This document shows positions 33,960-41,763 of a stretch of DNA of 48,316 bases, one piece after another. The position numbers and the translations under genes are program-made. The stretch's first letter is position 1, and every line of letters begins with the position of its first letter. Below the pieces are notes generated by a model, which was given only the letters and a program-made list of their open reading frames with translations, had not been told where the DNA came from and searched no databases. This stretch comes from Alphaproteobacteria bacterium (GTDB lineage Bacteria > Pseudomonadota > Alphaproteobacteria > UBA6615): positions 1-48,316 of the forward strand of contig PBMH01000030.1 in the NCBI GenBank assembly GCA_002722515.1. The letters are read 5' to 3'.

Positions 33960-35477
33960 TTAGCGAACGCTGAGTCCGTCACTGATCTCATCGAGAATAT
34001 TCCTCACCTTTGTAAATCGCCGCGTCGGCAACAGGTCTGGTGTCTCTCGCTGGATACAGCCAAAAACAATCCGAAAGGTGTTGACCGGACTGAAACTTTC
34101 ACCATGATCACTATCACAAGCGGCCGGAGTCCGCATAGCATGAAGATTGGCGTAGGCCGCCAAAGACGGCGGCGTGCGCGGGGTTCTCCCTTTGACGGAG
34201 CGCGACCAATCACCTCGTATACCGTGATCAGACTGTAGGATAATTATAGGCTCATCCGGGTCGTTTTTCAGGATTGTATCAACTGCCGACAGAATCAATG
34301 GATTCAGGCACCGAAGATCGTTTACGTAAGAATCCCTCTCCCTCGTGTAGTCGTCGCCAGCAAGATCGAACGCAATATTTTCTACTCGACTGCAATCGGC
34401 AAGAAACCTTTGCGGCGGATGCGGCGTCAATAAATGAGCGAAAAGGAAGAGCGGCACATCGGAACGCGGCTGTAGCTTCGGGATGACATCGCTGATCTTG
34501 GTAAAATCAAAGCTTAGAAGGTTAGGAAAAAGCCTGCGAATAATCGGAAATGCGGGAGTCAGGCGTAGAAGCCCCACCTCAGCTTCGCTGACGCCGATTG
34601 CCCCCGTCGGCGCCGCAGTGATGCAAGTATCTTCGGAACCGCCGCACCGGGTCTTCAGGTTGTTTCCACCGGGTTCCGCGTGCAGGTATCGGTAGCCCAG
34701 TTGGCGGAAGCGTTCGACGACCGGGTTAAAACCCTGCAACTTGTCGGTCCAAAGGGCGGGATACAGCGGTTCCCCGATCGGAAGATAATAATCCATAGAA
34801 ACAGTCGAGCTGATGGAAAATTTAGTACTGGCGTAATTCGACCAGGCTTGATCCGCAACATTAAATCCGCGGTTCTCGAGGGCATCTACGAAGGCGGAAT
34901 TATCAAAACCAAAATAGTCGGCAAGTACGTCTTCACGTGCATAAGCATCGAATACAAACCAATACACATTTGGCATCTGCGCTGCCCTGGTTTGATCCTC
35001 GATTGGCGAAGCAGCGACAGTTTGAACACCATCATTCCGGGCAACAAAAAGGATGAGATTGAAAACTGGAACCGCCGTCATAACAAATGCCGCCGCCAGC
35101 AAGACAACCCTAGTTGCCGAGACACGAGACAACCGCCAGACGATAAACAGGATGATCAACGTGAGAACGAGCCAAATCGCTATCTTTACGGTCCCCAAGG
35201 CAATGCCAAAACGAGACAGCAAGAACGATAAGGGGAGGTAGCTGAATAACAGGACAGACCCAACCCCAATAACATGCGCTATCGCCGGAAAATGAGAGGC
35301 CCCCCCAAAAACCCGCCCAATAAATCCCCAAAAAACAACCAGAACGAGATAGAGAACCGCATAAAGCACCACTGCGCTGCCGTAGATCAGAAGCTCGTCA
35401 CGATTCGTGCCAAGAAAGCTGACGAATGGCCACGCCCCGAGCAAGAGCATTGTTGCCGCTGGTGCGAGAAGCTTCAT
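33960..35477 (-). CDS. AlkP-superfamily (sulfatase-like) integral membrane protein
   Basis: A 505-residue protein with about five membrane helices (roughly 5-25, 32-55, 65-85, 95-115, 124-146) and a periplasmic catalytic domain. Metal-ligand candidates are D177 in FVFDAYARED and the DHG in LQSDHGIRG; the nucleophile candidate is T218 in NYASTKFSIS. Such enzymes include phosphoethanolamine transferases, LTA synthase and sulfatases, so it may transfer or remove a phospho- or phosphonate head group in the periplasm (inference). It is the first gene of the minus-strand operon that reaches 29097. Confidence 0.78.
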   Translation of the reverse strand: MKLLAPAATMLLLGAWPFVSFLGTNRDELLIYGSAVVLYAVLYLVLVVFWGFIGRVFGGASHFPAIAHVIGVGSVLLFSYLPLSFLLSRFGIALGTVKIAIWLVLTLIILFIVWRLSRVSATRVVLLAAAFVMTAVPVFNLILFVARNDGVQTVAASPIEDQTRAAQMPNVYWFVFDAYAREDVLADYFGFDNSAFVDALENRGFNVADQAWSNYASTKFSISSTVSMDYYLPIGEPLYPALWTDKLQGFNPVVERFRQLGYRYLHAEPGGNNLKTRCGGSEDTCITAAPTGAIGVSEAEVGLLRLTPAFPIIRRLFPNLLSFDFTKISDVIPKLQPRSDVPLFLFAHLLTPHPPQRFLADCSRVENIAFDLAGDDYTRERDSYVNDLRCLNPLILSAVDTILKNDPDEPIIILQSDHGIRGDWSRSVKGRTPRTPPSLAAYANLHAMRTPAACDSDHGESFSPVNTFRIVFGCIQRETPDLLPTRRFTKVRNILDEISDGLSVR

Positions 35478-35529
35478 GAACTGCCGTCCGTTTCAGGAAA
35501 TTCTTATTGTTAGAGAAGTAATAATAGAT

Positions 35530-35548
35530 AGGCGCACCAAAAGCGCCT
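35530..35548. repeat. perfect inverted repeat in the leader of the minus-strand operon
   Basis: AGGCGC (35530-35535) and GCGCCT (35543-35548) with a 7-base loop, 53 bases upstream of the AlkP-like start on the minus strand. On that strand it is followed by an A/T-rich run but not by a clean T-tract, so it could be an attenuator rather than a terminator. Confidence 0.45.
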
Positions 35549-35639
35549 GTCCACGCCATATCAAAACACAGAAATGTCGAATCGCAATTAACTGGATAAC
35601 ACACCGATATGAAATTCTCTGTTTGGATTAAGGACTTGC

Positions 35640-35668
35640 TTGACTTTCAATTTATGAGCAAATATGTG
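35640..35668 (+). promoter_or_regulatory. predicted promoter of the pseC operon
   Basis: TTGACT (35640-35645) and TATGTG (35663-35668) with a 17-base spacer; the palindrome begins 28 bases after the start of the -35 box. The transcript would have a leader of roughly 275 bases before pseC. Inferred from sequence only. Confidence 0.55.
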
Positions 35669-35682
35669 TTCATAGCGTGAAC
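35668..35682. promoter_or_regulatory. palindromic operator copy 4 (GTTCAY-N3-GTGAAC)
   Basis: GTTCAT-AGC-GTGAAC at the predicted transcription start, between divergent operons, so it could control both the pse and the phosphonate genes. Same motif as at 13495, 13517 and 15883. Confidence 0.7.
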
Positions 35683-35889
35683 AATGGGACACATTGCCGG
35701 TAATCCAAACGTGGTGACGATAAGGAAAATCCGAATCTCTGGCCACGACACATTGATGCTTATGGCGTCTATTTAGTTGCCTTAGGCTGGCGTTCCGGGA
35801 GACTTTATCGAAGCGGCTTCCTGACCAGGAATCGCATCCCGGGTCATTTTATACATAACACCGCGGCACCCCAACGGGTCACCCGGCCT

Positions 35890-35901
35890 GCGGTAGCATG
35901 G
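35890..35901 (+). promoter_or_regulatory. ops-like element in the pseC leader
   Basis: GCGGTAGCATGG followed by AAAA, identical over 12 bases to the element at 15951. With the preceding T it matches the enterobacterial ops sequence GGCGGTAGCGTG at 10 of 12 positions. It is about 215 bases after the predicted transcript start and 50-100 bases before pseC, where an RfaH-like factor would be loaded. Confidence 0.6.
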
Positions 35902-35986
35902 AAAAACAGAAATCTCTAATCTAACAATATCCGATACTGGTCATGGGTTCCTGCCCTACGGACGCCAGACTATCGACGAAACGGAC

Positions 35987-37150
35987 GTGGGCGCCGTGGT
36001 CGAAACACTGCACGGCGACTGGCTGACCCAAGGCCCACAGATTGAGGACTTCGAGGACGCACTATCCGCCATCCTGGGTGCCCGCCACGTGATCAGTTGT
36101 AGCAGCGGGACAGCTGCCCTGCATCTGGCCATCGCCACTGCCGAAGTTGGGCCCGGCGACAATGTTATTGTCCCGGCAAATACGTTCCTGGCAACCGCAA
36201 ACATGGTGCGCATGGTCGGGGCCGAAGTCATTTTCGCCGACGTCGATCCCGTGACTGGATTAATGACCGTCGATCATGCGACGGCTGCCATGCGAAGTGC
36301 TGACGGTGCAAAGATCAAGGCGATCATCCCTGTCCATTACGCTGGCCAGTGCGCCGCACCGCTGGCGCTGCATGAACTCGCCAACACCCATGGTCTCTCT
36401 ATAATCGAGGATGCATGCCACGCTCTCGGTACAACCTATGAAGCCAATAATGAAACGTATCGGATCGGCGGCTGCGCGCACAGCGTAATGGCTACCTTCT
36501 CGTTTCATCCAGTCAAGACAATCGCCATGGGCGAGGGCGGCGCCGTTGCAACAAATGACGAAAGAACGGCGATCCGGATGCGCGAATTCCGAAACCACGG
36601 GATGGTGCGGGACCCGCAGCGTTTTACCGACACACCAGGATCTCACGACGACGCCGGTGTGCCTCAGCGTTGGTACTATGAAATGCACCAACCGGGGTTC
36701 AACTATAGGCCCAGCGGCCTGCATTGTGCACTTGGGCGCAGCCAACTAACGAAGCTCGACCGGTTCATAGCCCGCCGCCGCGAACTGGTGGATATCTATG
36801 ACCAGCTTCTGGCCCCATATGCGCCCATTATTCAGGTACCGGCACGCATGGCGGACTGCACGCCCGCCTGGCACCTGTATGCGCCGCGTTTCGATTTCGC
36901 GGCCCTTGGTATCTCTCGTAATGCTCTTATGGCGTCTCTGTTTGATGTCGGCATAGGTACACAGGTCCACTATATTCCAGTTTCCATGCAGCCCTATTAT
37001 CGCTCTCGATACGGCACAGCCGATTTGCCCGGTGCCGCAGCCTATTATGCCTGCTCCCTTTCGCTCCCGCTGTTTCCAGCCATGCAGGATGCCGATGTCG
37101 ATCGTGTTGTGGGGGCAATTGTGCGCGCCACGGGTTTGCGGAAAACATGA
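35987..37150 (+). CDS. pseC: UDP-4-amino-4,6-dideoxy-N-acetyl-beta-L-altrosamine transaminase PseC
   Basis: Second pseudaminic acid step: PLP-dependent 4-amination of the PseB product. SSGTAALHLA (about 39-48) is the phosphate-binding region, EDACHALG holds the PLP-binding acid, and the Schiff-base lysine is in FSFHPVKTIAMGEGG. The coordinates use the first canonical start (GTG, 35987), but conserved family sequence (FLPYGRQTIDETDV) continues in frame upstream from 35948, so the true protein is probably longer; see findings. The stop overlaps the ATG of the next gene. LegC- or other DegT-type function is less likely given the pse neighbours. Confidence 0.88.
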   Translation: MGAVVETLHGDWLTQGPQIEDFEDALSAILGARHVISCSSGTAALHLAIATAEVGPGDNVIVPANTFLATANMVRMVGAEVIFADVDPVTGLMTVDHATAAMRSADGAKIKAIIPVHYAGQCAAPLALHELANTHGLSIIEDACHALGTTYEANNETYRIGGCAHSVMATFSFHPVKTIAMGEGGAVATNDERTAIRMREFRNHGMVRDPQRFTDTPGSHDDAGVPQRWYYEMHQPGFNYRPSGLHCALGRSQLTKLDRFIARRRELVDIYDQLLAPYAPIIQVPARMADCTPAWHLYAPRFDFAALGISRNALMASLFDVGIGTQVHYIPVSMQPYYRSRYGTADLPGAAAYYACSLSLPLFPAMQDADVDRVVGAIVRATGLRKT

Positions 37151-37773
37151 ACGAAGGGGCGGGTGACAGTCTGCTAAAATCCAACGGTGGGTTCGACTTG
37201 ATCATCGATTGTGAGAAATGCGTTCTTCGACCGCTGAACCGTGAACGAGCATCAAAAAATTATTGTGACTGGCTCAACGACGACATTGTTAACAAGTTCA
37301 GTCGGCGGCTGGGGAAAAAACACACGTCGGACGACGTCTGGAATTACATTGACGCTGCAAATACCTCAACCGACATTCTCCTGCTCGGAATCTTTGACCG
37401 AATAACCGGCATCCATATCGGCAACATCCAGCTAAAACTCTACGACCCGGCGAACGGCCTTGCCGATCTCTCGACACTGATCGGGGAACGCGACTTCTGG
37501 GGCAGAGGCTTCGCGAAGGATGTCTGGAAATACTTGGTGCACTTTGGATTTAACACAATTGGCGTGCGCAAATTCACTATGGGAAACTCCGCCGGGAACA
37601 AGGCGGCATCGGGGAAAACGCTCTACGTGGGTGCGAAGCTGGAAAGCACCAAAAGACAACATATCTTGATAGGCGGTAAATATCAGGACGTCCTTGAGTA
37701 TGGCCTGTTCGCCGAGGAGTTCTATGCCAAGTTCCCAGACTTGGCAGGCAAAGTCGCGGCGCCGACAGAATAG
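37147..37773 (+). CDS. GNAT acetyltransferase, PseH-like
   Basis: A 208-residue GNAT-fold protein. After a 30-residue N-terminus comes CVLRPLNRERASKNYCDWLND, typical of RimJ/RimL-like acetyltransferases, then IGERDFWGRGFAKDVWKYLV with the acetyl-CoA loop R/Q-x-x-G-x-G/A (about 118-131) and GNSAGNKAA. Its position between pseC and pseG indicates the third step, 4-N-acetylation of the amino sugar (the PseH role). It starts at the ATG overlapping the pseC stop. A different acyl donor is possible because an ACP and a KAS III are encoded downstream. Confidence 0.8.
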   Translation: MNEGAGDSLLKSNGGFDLIIDCEKCVLRPLNRERASKNYCDWLNDDIVNKFSRRLGKKHTSDDVWNYIDAANTSTDILLLGIFDRITGIHIGNIQLKLYDPANGLADLSTLIGERDFWGRGFAKDVWKYLVHFGFNTIGVRKFTMGNSAGNKAASGKTLYVGAKLESTKRQHILIGGKYQDVLEYGLFAEEFYAKFPDLAGKVAAPTE

Positions 37774-37854
37774 TCCCGGCGCCATGATTGATAACTCTGC
37801 CGATCAATCCCTAAAGACTGCAACCCCACTCACCTCAATTCAATTTCAAAACTC

Positions 37855-38910
37855 ATGGGTATGACGCCAAGCCACGTCCTGCGAACTGACGGCGGAAGCA
37901 CACTGGGGTTCGGACACATCAATCGTTGTCTCGTTCTCGCTGACGCAATCCAGGAACGCGGTGGCGCCCCGGAGATCGTCCTTGGCACAGCAAGTCCGGA
38001 CGCACATTTGCATATCGCCGAAGCCGGCCATGTCAGCCGGCAACTAGATCCGGTAAAAACATTCGATCCCGAACAGACATTGCGCACGGCCGCGTTCGCC
38101 ATCTTCGACTTTTCTCATAGGGAAACACGGAGCCGAATTGAAGAAGCAAAGCGACTGCTTCAGGCATCACAGGAAAATGGTACCCGTACACTATTAATTG
38201 ATGCCAAGGACGAGGATTGTCTAAGCGCGTTGACCGCAATGGTAGCCGACATTCTCGTCATCCCCTACGCCGGTGCAGACGCAGAGCAGGTTATACCAGG
38301 CGCCATAACGGATGTTCGCGGCCTTGAATATTTTGTGCTCGACCGCGCCTACCTTGACAGGCCATTCACTGATCGACCTGTCCCCGAAACAGTGCAGAAC
38401 GTTCTAGTCACAGCAGGCGGTACCGATACGGTTGGACTCACATCGTTCTTCCTTGATGTGCTCGAGAAAATTACAGCGCCACTCGACATTCATATCGTTA
38501 TCGGGCCTGGGTTCACCTCGGATCTAACGGCCGCCATTGCGGTACGTGCCGAACTCATGCAGCACAAGGCACACCTCATTCATGCGCCCAGCAATCTCGC
38601 CGATGAGGTGTTCCGGGCCGACCTCGCGCTTTCGGCCAGCGGGTTGACGAAGTACGAACTTGCATATGGCGGCACACCCTCGGTGCTGGTTTCGATCGAC
38701 AGGAATCATGAAATCTCCAACCAACCCTTCGCCGCACTTGGCACCGGCCTAGATGCTGGCAAATATGGGGCCACAACCGTTGATGAGGTTGCCGCTAGCG
38801 TCAAATCACTGCTCGGAGACGCAGGGCGACGACGCGCGCTGGCAAAAGCTGGTCCCGCGGCAATCGACGGCCAGGGCACACAGCGCCTTCTGGATTTGCT
38901 CAATGGATAA
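37855..38910 (+). CDS. pseG: UDP-2,4-diacetamido-2,4,6-trideoxy-beta-L-altropyranose hydrolase PseG
   Basis: Removes UDP from the fully acetylated sugar, the fourth pseudaminic acid step. The 351-residue GT-B-like protein has the opening RTDGGSTLGFGHINRCLVLA (9-28) with the catalytic histidine in GFGH, VLVTAGGTDTVGLT (about 182-195) and the ADLALSASGLTKYELA block (about 257-272). An ATG two codons on (37861) is an alternative start. The last eight bases overlap pseI. Confidence 0.9.
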   Translation: MGMTPSHVLRTDGGSTLGFGHINRCLVLADAIQERGGAPEIVLGTASPDAHLHIAEAGHVSRQLDPVKTFDPEQTLRTAAFAIFDFSHRETRSRIEEAKRLLQASQENGTRTLLIDAKDEDCLSALTAMVADILVIPYAGADAEQVIPGAITDVRGLEYFVLDRAYLDRPFTDRPVPETVQNVLVTAGGTDTVGLTSFFLDVLEKITAPLDIHIVIGPGFTSDLTAAIAVRAELMQHKAHLIHAPSNLADEVFRADLALSASGLTKYELAYGGTPSVLVSIDRNHEISNQPFAALGTGLDAGKYGATTVDEVAASVKSLLGDAGRRRALAKAGPAAIDGQGTQRLLDLLNG

Positions 38911-39922
38911 ATTGCTCAATAAAACCTTCACTATATCCGATAAGGTTGTCGGTGGTGACGCGCCCCCCTATTTCATCGCCGAAGCGGGTTCTAATTTTGA
39001 TCAGAGCCTCGACACCGCGCGGCGCCTAATTGATATCGCGGTCGACGCCGGTGCCGACGCAGTGAAGTTTCAGTTGTTTCGTGCTGATATCCTAGTACCC
39101 GACGGTGGCGAAATTCATGCCGCCTTCAAGGCTGCGGAGCTCAATCCCGACTGGGTGCCAGTCCTATCCGATCACGCGCATGATCGCGAACTAATTTTCA
39201 TGGCGTCAGCCTTCGACACCGGGTCCGTTCAGGTTCTGGAAGACATCGGTGTGGTGGCACACAAAATTGCTTCGTCAGAGACCACAAATCTAGCCCTCGT
39301 CGACGCCATCGCTACAACTGGCAAGCCGATCTTCCTTTCAACAGGGATGTGCGACATTGTGGATGTTCAGGAAGCAATTGAACGATGCCTCGCCCGGGAC
39401 AATACCAGCGTCGCCCTGCTGCAGTGCGGCGCAATGTACCCTCTCCCGCCGGAGCATGCGAACCTGCGTGTGATGGATTTGTTCCGTGACGTTTTTGGCT
39501 CTCCGGTCGGTTTTTCTGACCATTCGCTCAACACACATATATCGCTAGCAGCGGTCGCGCGCGGCGCGAACGTCATCGAGAAACATTTTACGCATGACCG
39601 CAATGCCAAGGGGCCGGACCATTTCTATGCGCTCGAACCCGACGAACTAAAACAACTTATCCATGACGCAAGGGATATTCATGCCGCCCTTGGAAAGGCA
39701 CAGAAAGAAATGCTTCCCGAAGAGAGGGAATTCGGGAGACGCGACGGGCTCTATGCCGCGCGCGACATTCCCGCGGGCAACGTCATGACAGTAGCGGGCA
39801 TCGAAGTCCGCCGCCCAGCAATCGGCTTGCGCGCTCGCCACCTGGATGCCGCCGTCGGCATGCAGACCACACACGCGATCGCCGCGGGGGCGCCACTGAA
39901 CTGGGACGACCTCCGATCTTGA
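38903..39922 (+). CDS. pseI: pseudaminic acid synthase PseI
   Basis: Condenses PEP with the 6-deoxy-AltdiNAc sugar to give pseudaminic acid. The 339-residue protein is a NeuB-family TIM barrel: YFIAEAGSNFDQSL (about 22-35), DAVKFQLFRADIL, HKIASSETTNLALV, FSDHSL and IEKHFTHDRNAKGPDH, with a C-terminal SAF (antifreeze-like) domain (from about 280; DIPAGNVMT). I chose the ATG at 38903, which overlaps pseG by eight bases and gives the family start; a longer frame from 38753 lies inside pseG. Confidence 0.9.
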   Translation: MDKLLNKTFTISDKVVGGDAPPYFIAEAGSNFDQSLDTARRLIDIAVDAGADAVKFQLFRADILVPDGGEIHAAFKAAELNPDWVPVLSDHAHDRELIFMASAFDTGSVQVLEDIGVVAHKIASSETTNLALVDAIATTGKPIFLSTGMCDIVDVQEAIERCLARDNTSVALLQCGAMYPLPPEHANLRVMDLFRDVFGSPVGFSDHSLNTHISLAAVARGANVIEKHFTHDRNAKGPDHFYALEPDELKQLIHDARDIHAALGKAQKEMLPEEREFGRRDGLYAARDIPAGNVMTVAGIEVRRPAIGLRARHLDAAVGMQTTHAIAAGAPLNWDDLRS

Positions 39923-40030
39923 ACGAATTCGTTTATGTTGGCTTCCTGAAAACAACTCCAAAGACGCTGCAGTGGCAGATTTTCTTGGGGTCTCCGGCGG
40001 GCTATATCTAACCGCGCACAAGCATTAGCT

Positions 40031-40774
40031 ATGATGAGCAAACAATCGGATATCCCGGTCATCGAAGCTGACTATGATGGCACCCGTGTGAACCTTGCGA
40101 CCCCCCCAAGGGATGTTGGAACATATGTTGCACAAGGCGGCCTAGCGCTGCTTAAGGGGGCATTTCCCGTCGATCTCCTGCAAAACATTCTCGATGGTGT
40201 CTTCGCATGGGGGCAGCAATGCGCGCCGCAGCGCGAATCGAGTGTCAGTTTTCACCGAATCGACGAGCGCCCCCAACAGTCCAGAACCCCCCACACTTTT
40301 CACGCATACAACTTTCTGCTGCACCCAGGCGCTATCGACGCGAAAATTGACACGCTTATCCGTCCCATCTTTTCTGCTATGCGTGACCTACAAAATGCTG
40401 TGGCCGGAACTAATGCCGGGTTCGAGCCCGATGCGGAGAGTCGGTTTTTGCAACCGCAAGTCATCCAGTACCCCAGCGGCGGAGGTTTCTTCGGCGAGCA
40501 CGTCCATCCCCTAGAGCCGCAGCGCGTTGGTCTGATTGTGGGGCTTTCCGAAAAGGGTCGTGATTTCAAAAATGGCGGCACCTGCTTCAGAGTCGGCGGC
40601 AGGAACTATAGCTTCGAAGACACCCATTCGATGGGGGACATCATCCTGTTCCGTTATGATGTCCCGCATTGGATCACCCCAATCGATGATGAAGAGCATC
40701 TTGACTGGACCCGCCGAGCTGGGCGCTGGACAATGGTGCTTCCCCTACTGCCAGGCCAAAAGGTGACCGGGTGA
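40031..40774 (+). CDS. 2-oxoglutarate/Fe(II) oxygenase-like protein
   Basis: A 247-residue protein with a jelly-roll oxygenase pattern. QYPSGGGFFGEHVHPLEPQR (146-165) gives H157 and H159, DVPHWITP gives H213, and R232 in GRWTM fits the co-substrate arginine. The usual H-x-D acid is replaced by H-x-H, so it may use an unusual metal site. It is upstream of, and overlapped by, a methyltransferase gene and followed by ACP and KAS III genes, so a role in making or hydroxylating an acyl or sugar group is likely (inference). No signal peptide. Confidence 0.68.
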   Translation: MMSKQSDIPVIEADYDGTRVNLATPPRDVGTYVAQGGLALLKGAFPVDLLQNILDGVFAWGQQCAPQRESSVSFHRIDERPQQSRTPHTFHAYNFLLHPGAIDAKIDTLIRPIFSAMRDLQNAVAGTNAGFEPDAESRFLQPQVIQYPSGGGFFGEHVHPLEPQRVGLIVGLSEKGRDFKNGGTCFRVGGRNYSFEDTHSMGDIILFRYDVPHWITPIDDEEHLDWTRRAGRWTMVLPLLPGQKVTG

Positions 40775-41496
40775 GCTATACGTTTGAACTGGGCGACGAA
40801 GTCAGCATCAAACTGGCGACGGCACCGGGCGTATTTGTTCCGACCCACACCAGCACGCTGTGCATCGAGGCAGTCCACAACCAAGGACCGAGGCCGGGTC
40901 GGACCCTCGATCTCGGCTGCGGTTGTGGGGTTGTTGGAATTGCAATGAATAAGCTGGGCTATGCAAACGGGCCCTTGTTCGCGTCTGATTTGTCGCCCGA
41001 GGCAGTCGACCTAACCCGCACCAATTGCGATGCGCATGCGGTCAACTGCGACGTCCGGATTGGCAGTCTGTTTGAGCCTTGGGGGGACATGCGGTTCGAT
41101 ATGATTATCGACGATGTCTCTGGAATCGCAGAGGAAGTCGCAATATTGTCACCCTGGTTTAGCGAAACAATTCCATGCGCCTCCGGTGATGACGGCACAG
41201 CACTTACCCGTGCGGTGATTGAGGCAGCGCCGGATCACCTCGCGGACGGAGGCCTTCTCTTTATACCGGTTATTTCTCTGTCCTGCGTAGACCGCATACT
41301 GGATAGCGCACACGCGACATTCGGGTCTGTCGAAAAGGCCTCGGGTCAAGACTGGCGCCTGCCCGACGAGATGACGCCACATCTCGACCAGCTGGACGCC
41401 TTGAAAAGCGATGGACTAATCGACTTTGCACGAAAATTTGGGATGGTCATGTGCCGAACCGATTTCTACGTATGTAGTGAACCAAAAGGAAAGTGA
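40771..41496 (+). CDS. class I SAM-dependent methyltransferase (small-molecule or protein)
   Basis: A 241-residue protein with the SAM loop LDLGCGCGVVGIA (about 46-58), an acidic SDLSPEAVDL block and a motif IV reading IIDDVSGIAE rather than the NPPY of HemK/PrmC or the NPP of rRNA enzymes. It therefore resembles the PrmA/HemK fold but is not clearly either. GTG start overlaps the upstream stop (GTGA) and the stop is 4 bases before the ACP gene, so it belongs to the same acyl-group operon. Substrate unknown. Confidence 0.75.
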   Translation: MSYTFELGDEVSIKLATAPGVFVPTHTSTLCIEAVHNQGPRPGRTLDLGCGCGVVGIAMNKLGYANGPLFASDLSPEAVDLTRTNCDAHAVNCDVRIGSLFEPWGDMRFDMIIDDVSGIAEEVAILSPWFSETIPCASGDDGTALTRAVIEAAPDHLADGGLLFIPVISLSCVDRILDSAHATFGSVEKASGQDWRLPDEMTPHLDQLDALKSDGLIDFARKFGMVMCRTDFYVCSEPKGK

Positions 41497-41499
41497 TCG

Positions 41500-41739
41500 A
41501 TGACACGTGAGGAAGTTTATGCAACCGTCGGACAGATATTAAACATCAAGCCAGAGGAGGTGACACCTGAAACTGGCGCGGAGACATCGCCTGACTGGGA
41601 TTCTCTCGCGCATATCAACATTCTCACTGCACTCGATGAGAAGACGAACGGCAAAATCGCGGAAATCGACGATTTTATGGAAGCAAGCTCGGTCGAAAAA
41701 ATTTGCGCGGCCATGAGTCAAAATGGGCTACTCAGCTAA
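41500..41739 (+). CDS. acyl carrier protein
   Basis: A 79-residue acidic four-helix protein. Phosphopantetheine is expected on S35 in DWDSLAHI (32-39), preceded by the typical helix-II acidic residues. It is a specialised ACP, not the fatty-acid AcpP, because it sits in the glycan locus between a methyltransferase and a KAS III gene and its motif is D-S-L-A rather than D-S-L-D/E. It probably carries the acyl group for a sugar N-acylation (inference). Confidence 0.9.
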   Translation: MTREEVYATVGQILNIKPEEVTPETGAETSPDWDSLAHINILTALDEKTNGKIAEIDDFMEASSVEKICAAMSQNGLLS

Positions 41740-41763
41740 CGTTTGGCACCACCCATATAGAAC

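Larger units (their letters stand above)
35478..35950. promoter_or_regulatory. 473-base divergent regulatory region between the phosphonate operon and pseC
   Basis: No gene is visible. The region holds a hairpin (35530-35548) in the minus-strand leader, a predicted plus-strand promoter (35640-35668), a palindromic operator (35668-35682), an ops-like element (35890-35901) and the unexplained start of pseC. A weaker minus-strand promoter may use TTGGAT with its first base at 35708, 26 bases from the palindrome. The part near 35480-35680 is notably A+T-rich. Confidence 0.6.

Noticed and set aside
38753-38902. Extended pseI start at 38753.
   Set aside because: It falls inside pseG, and the ATG at 38903 matches the normal PseI N-terminus.
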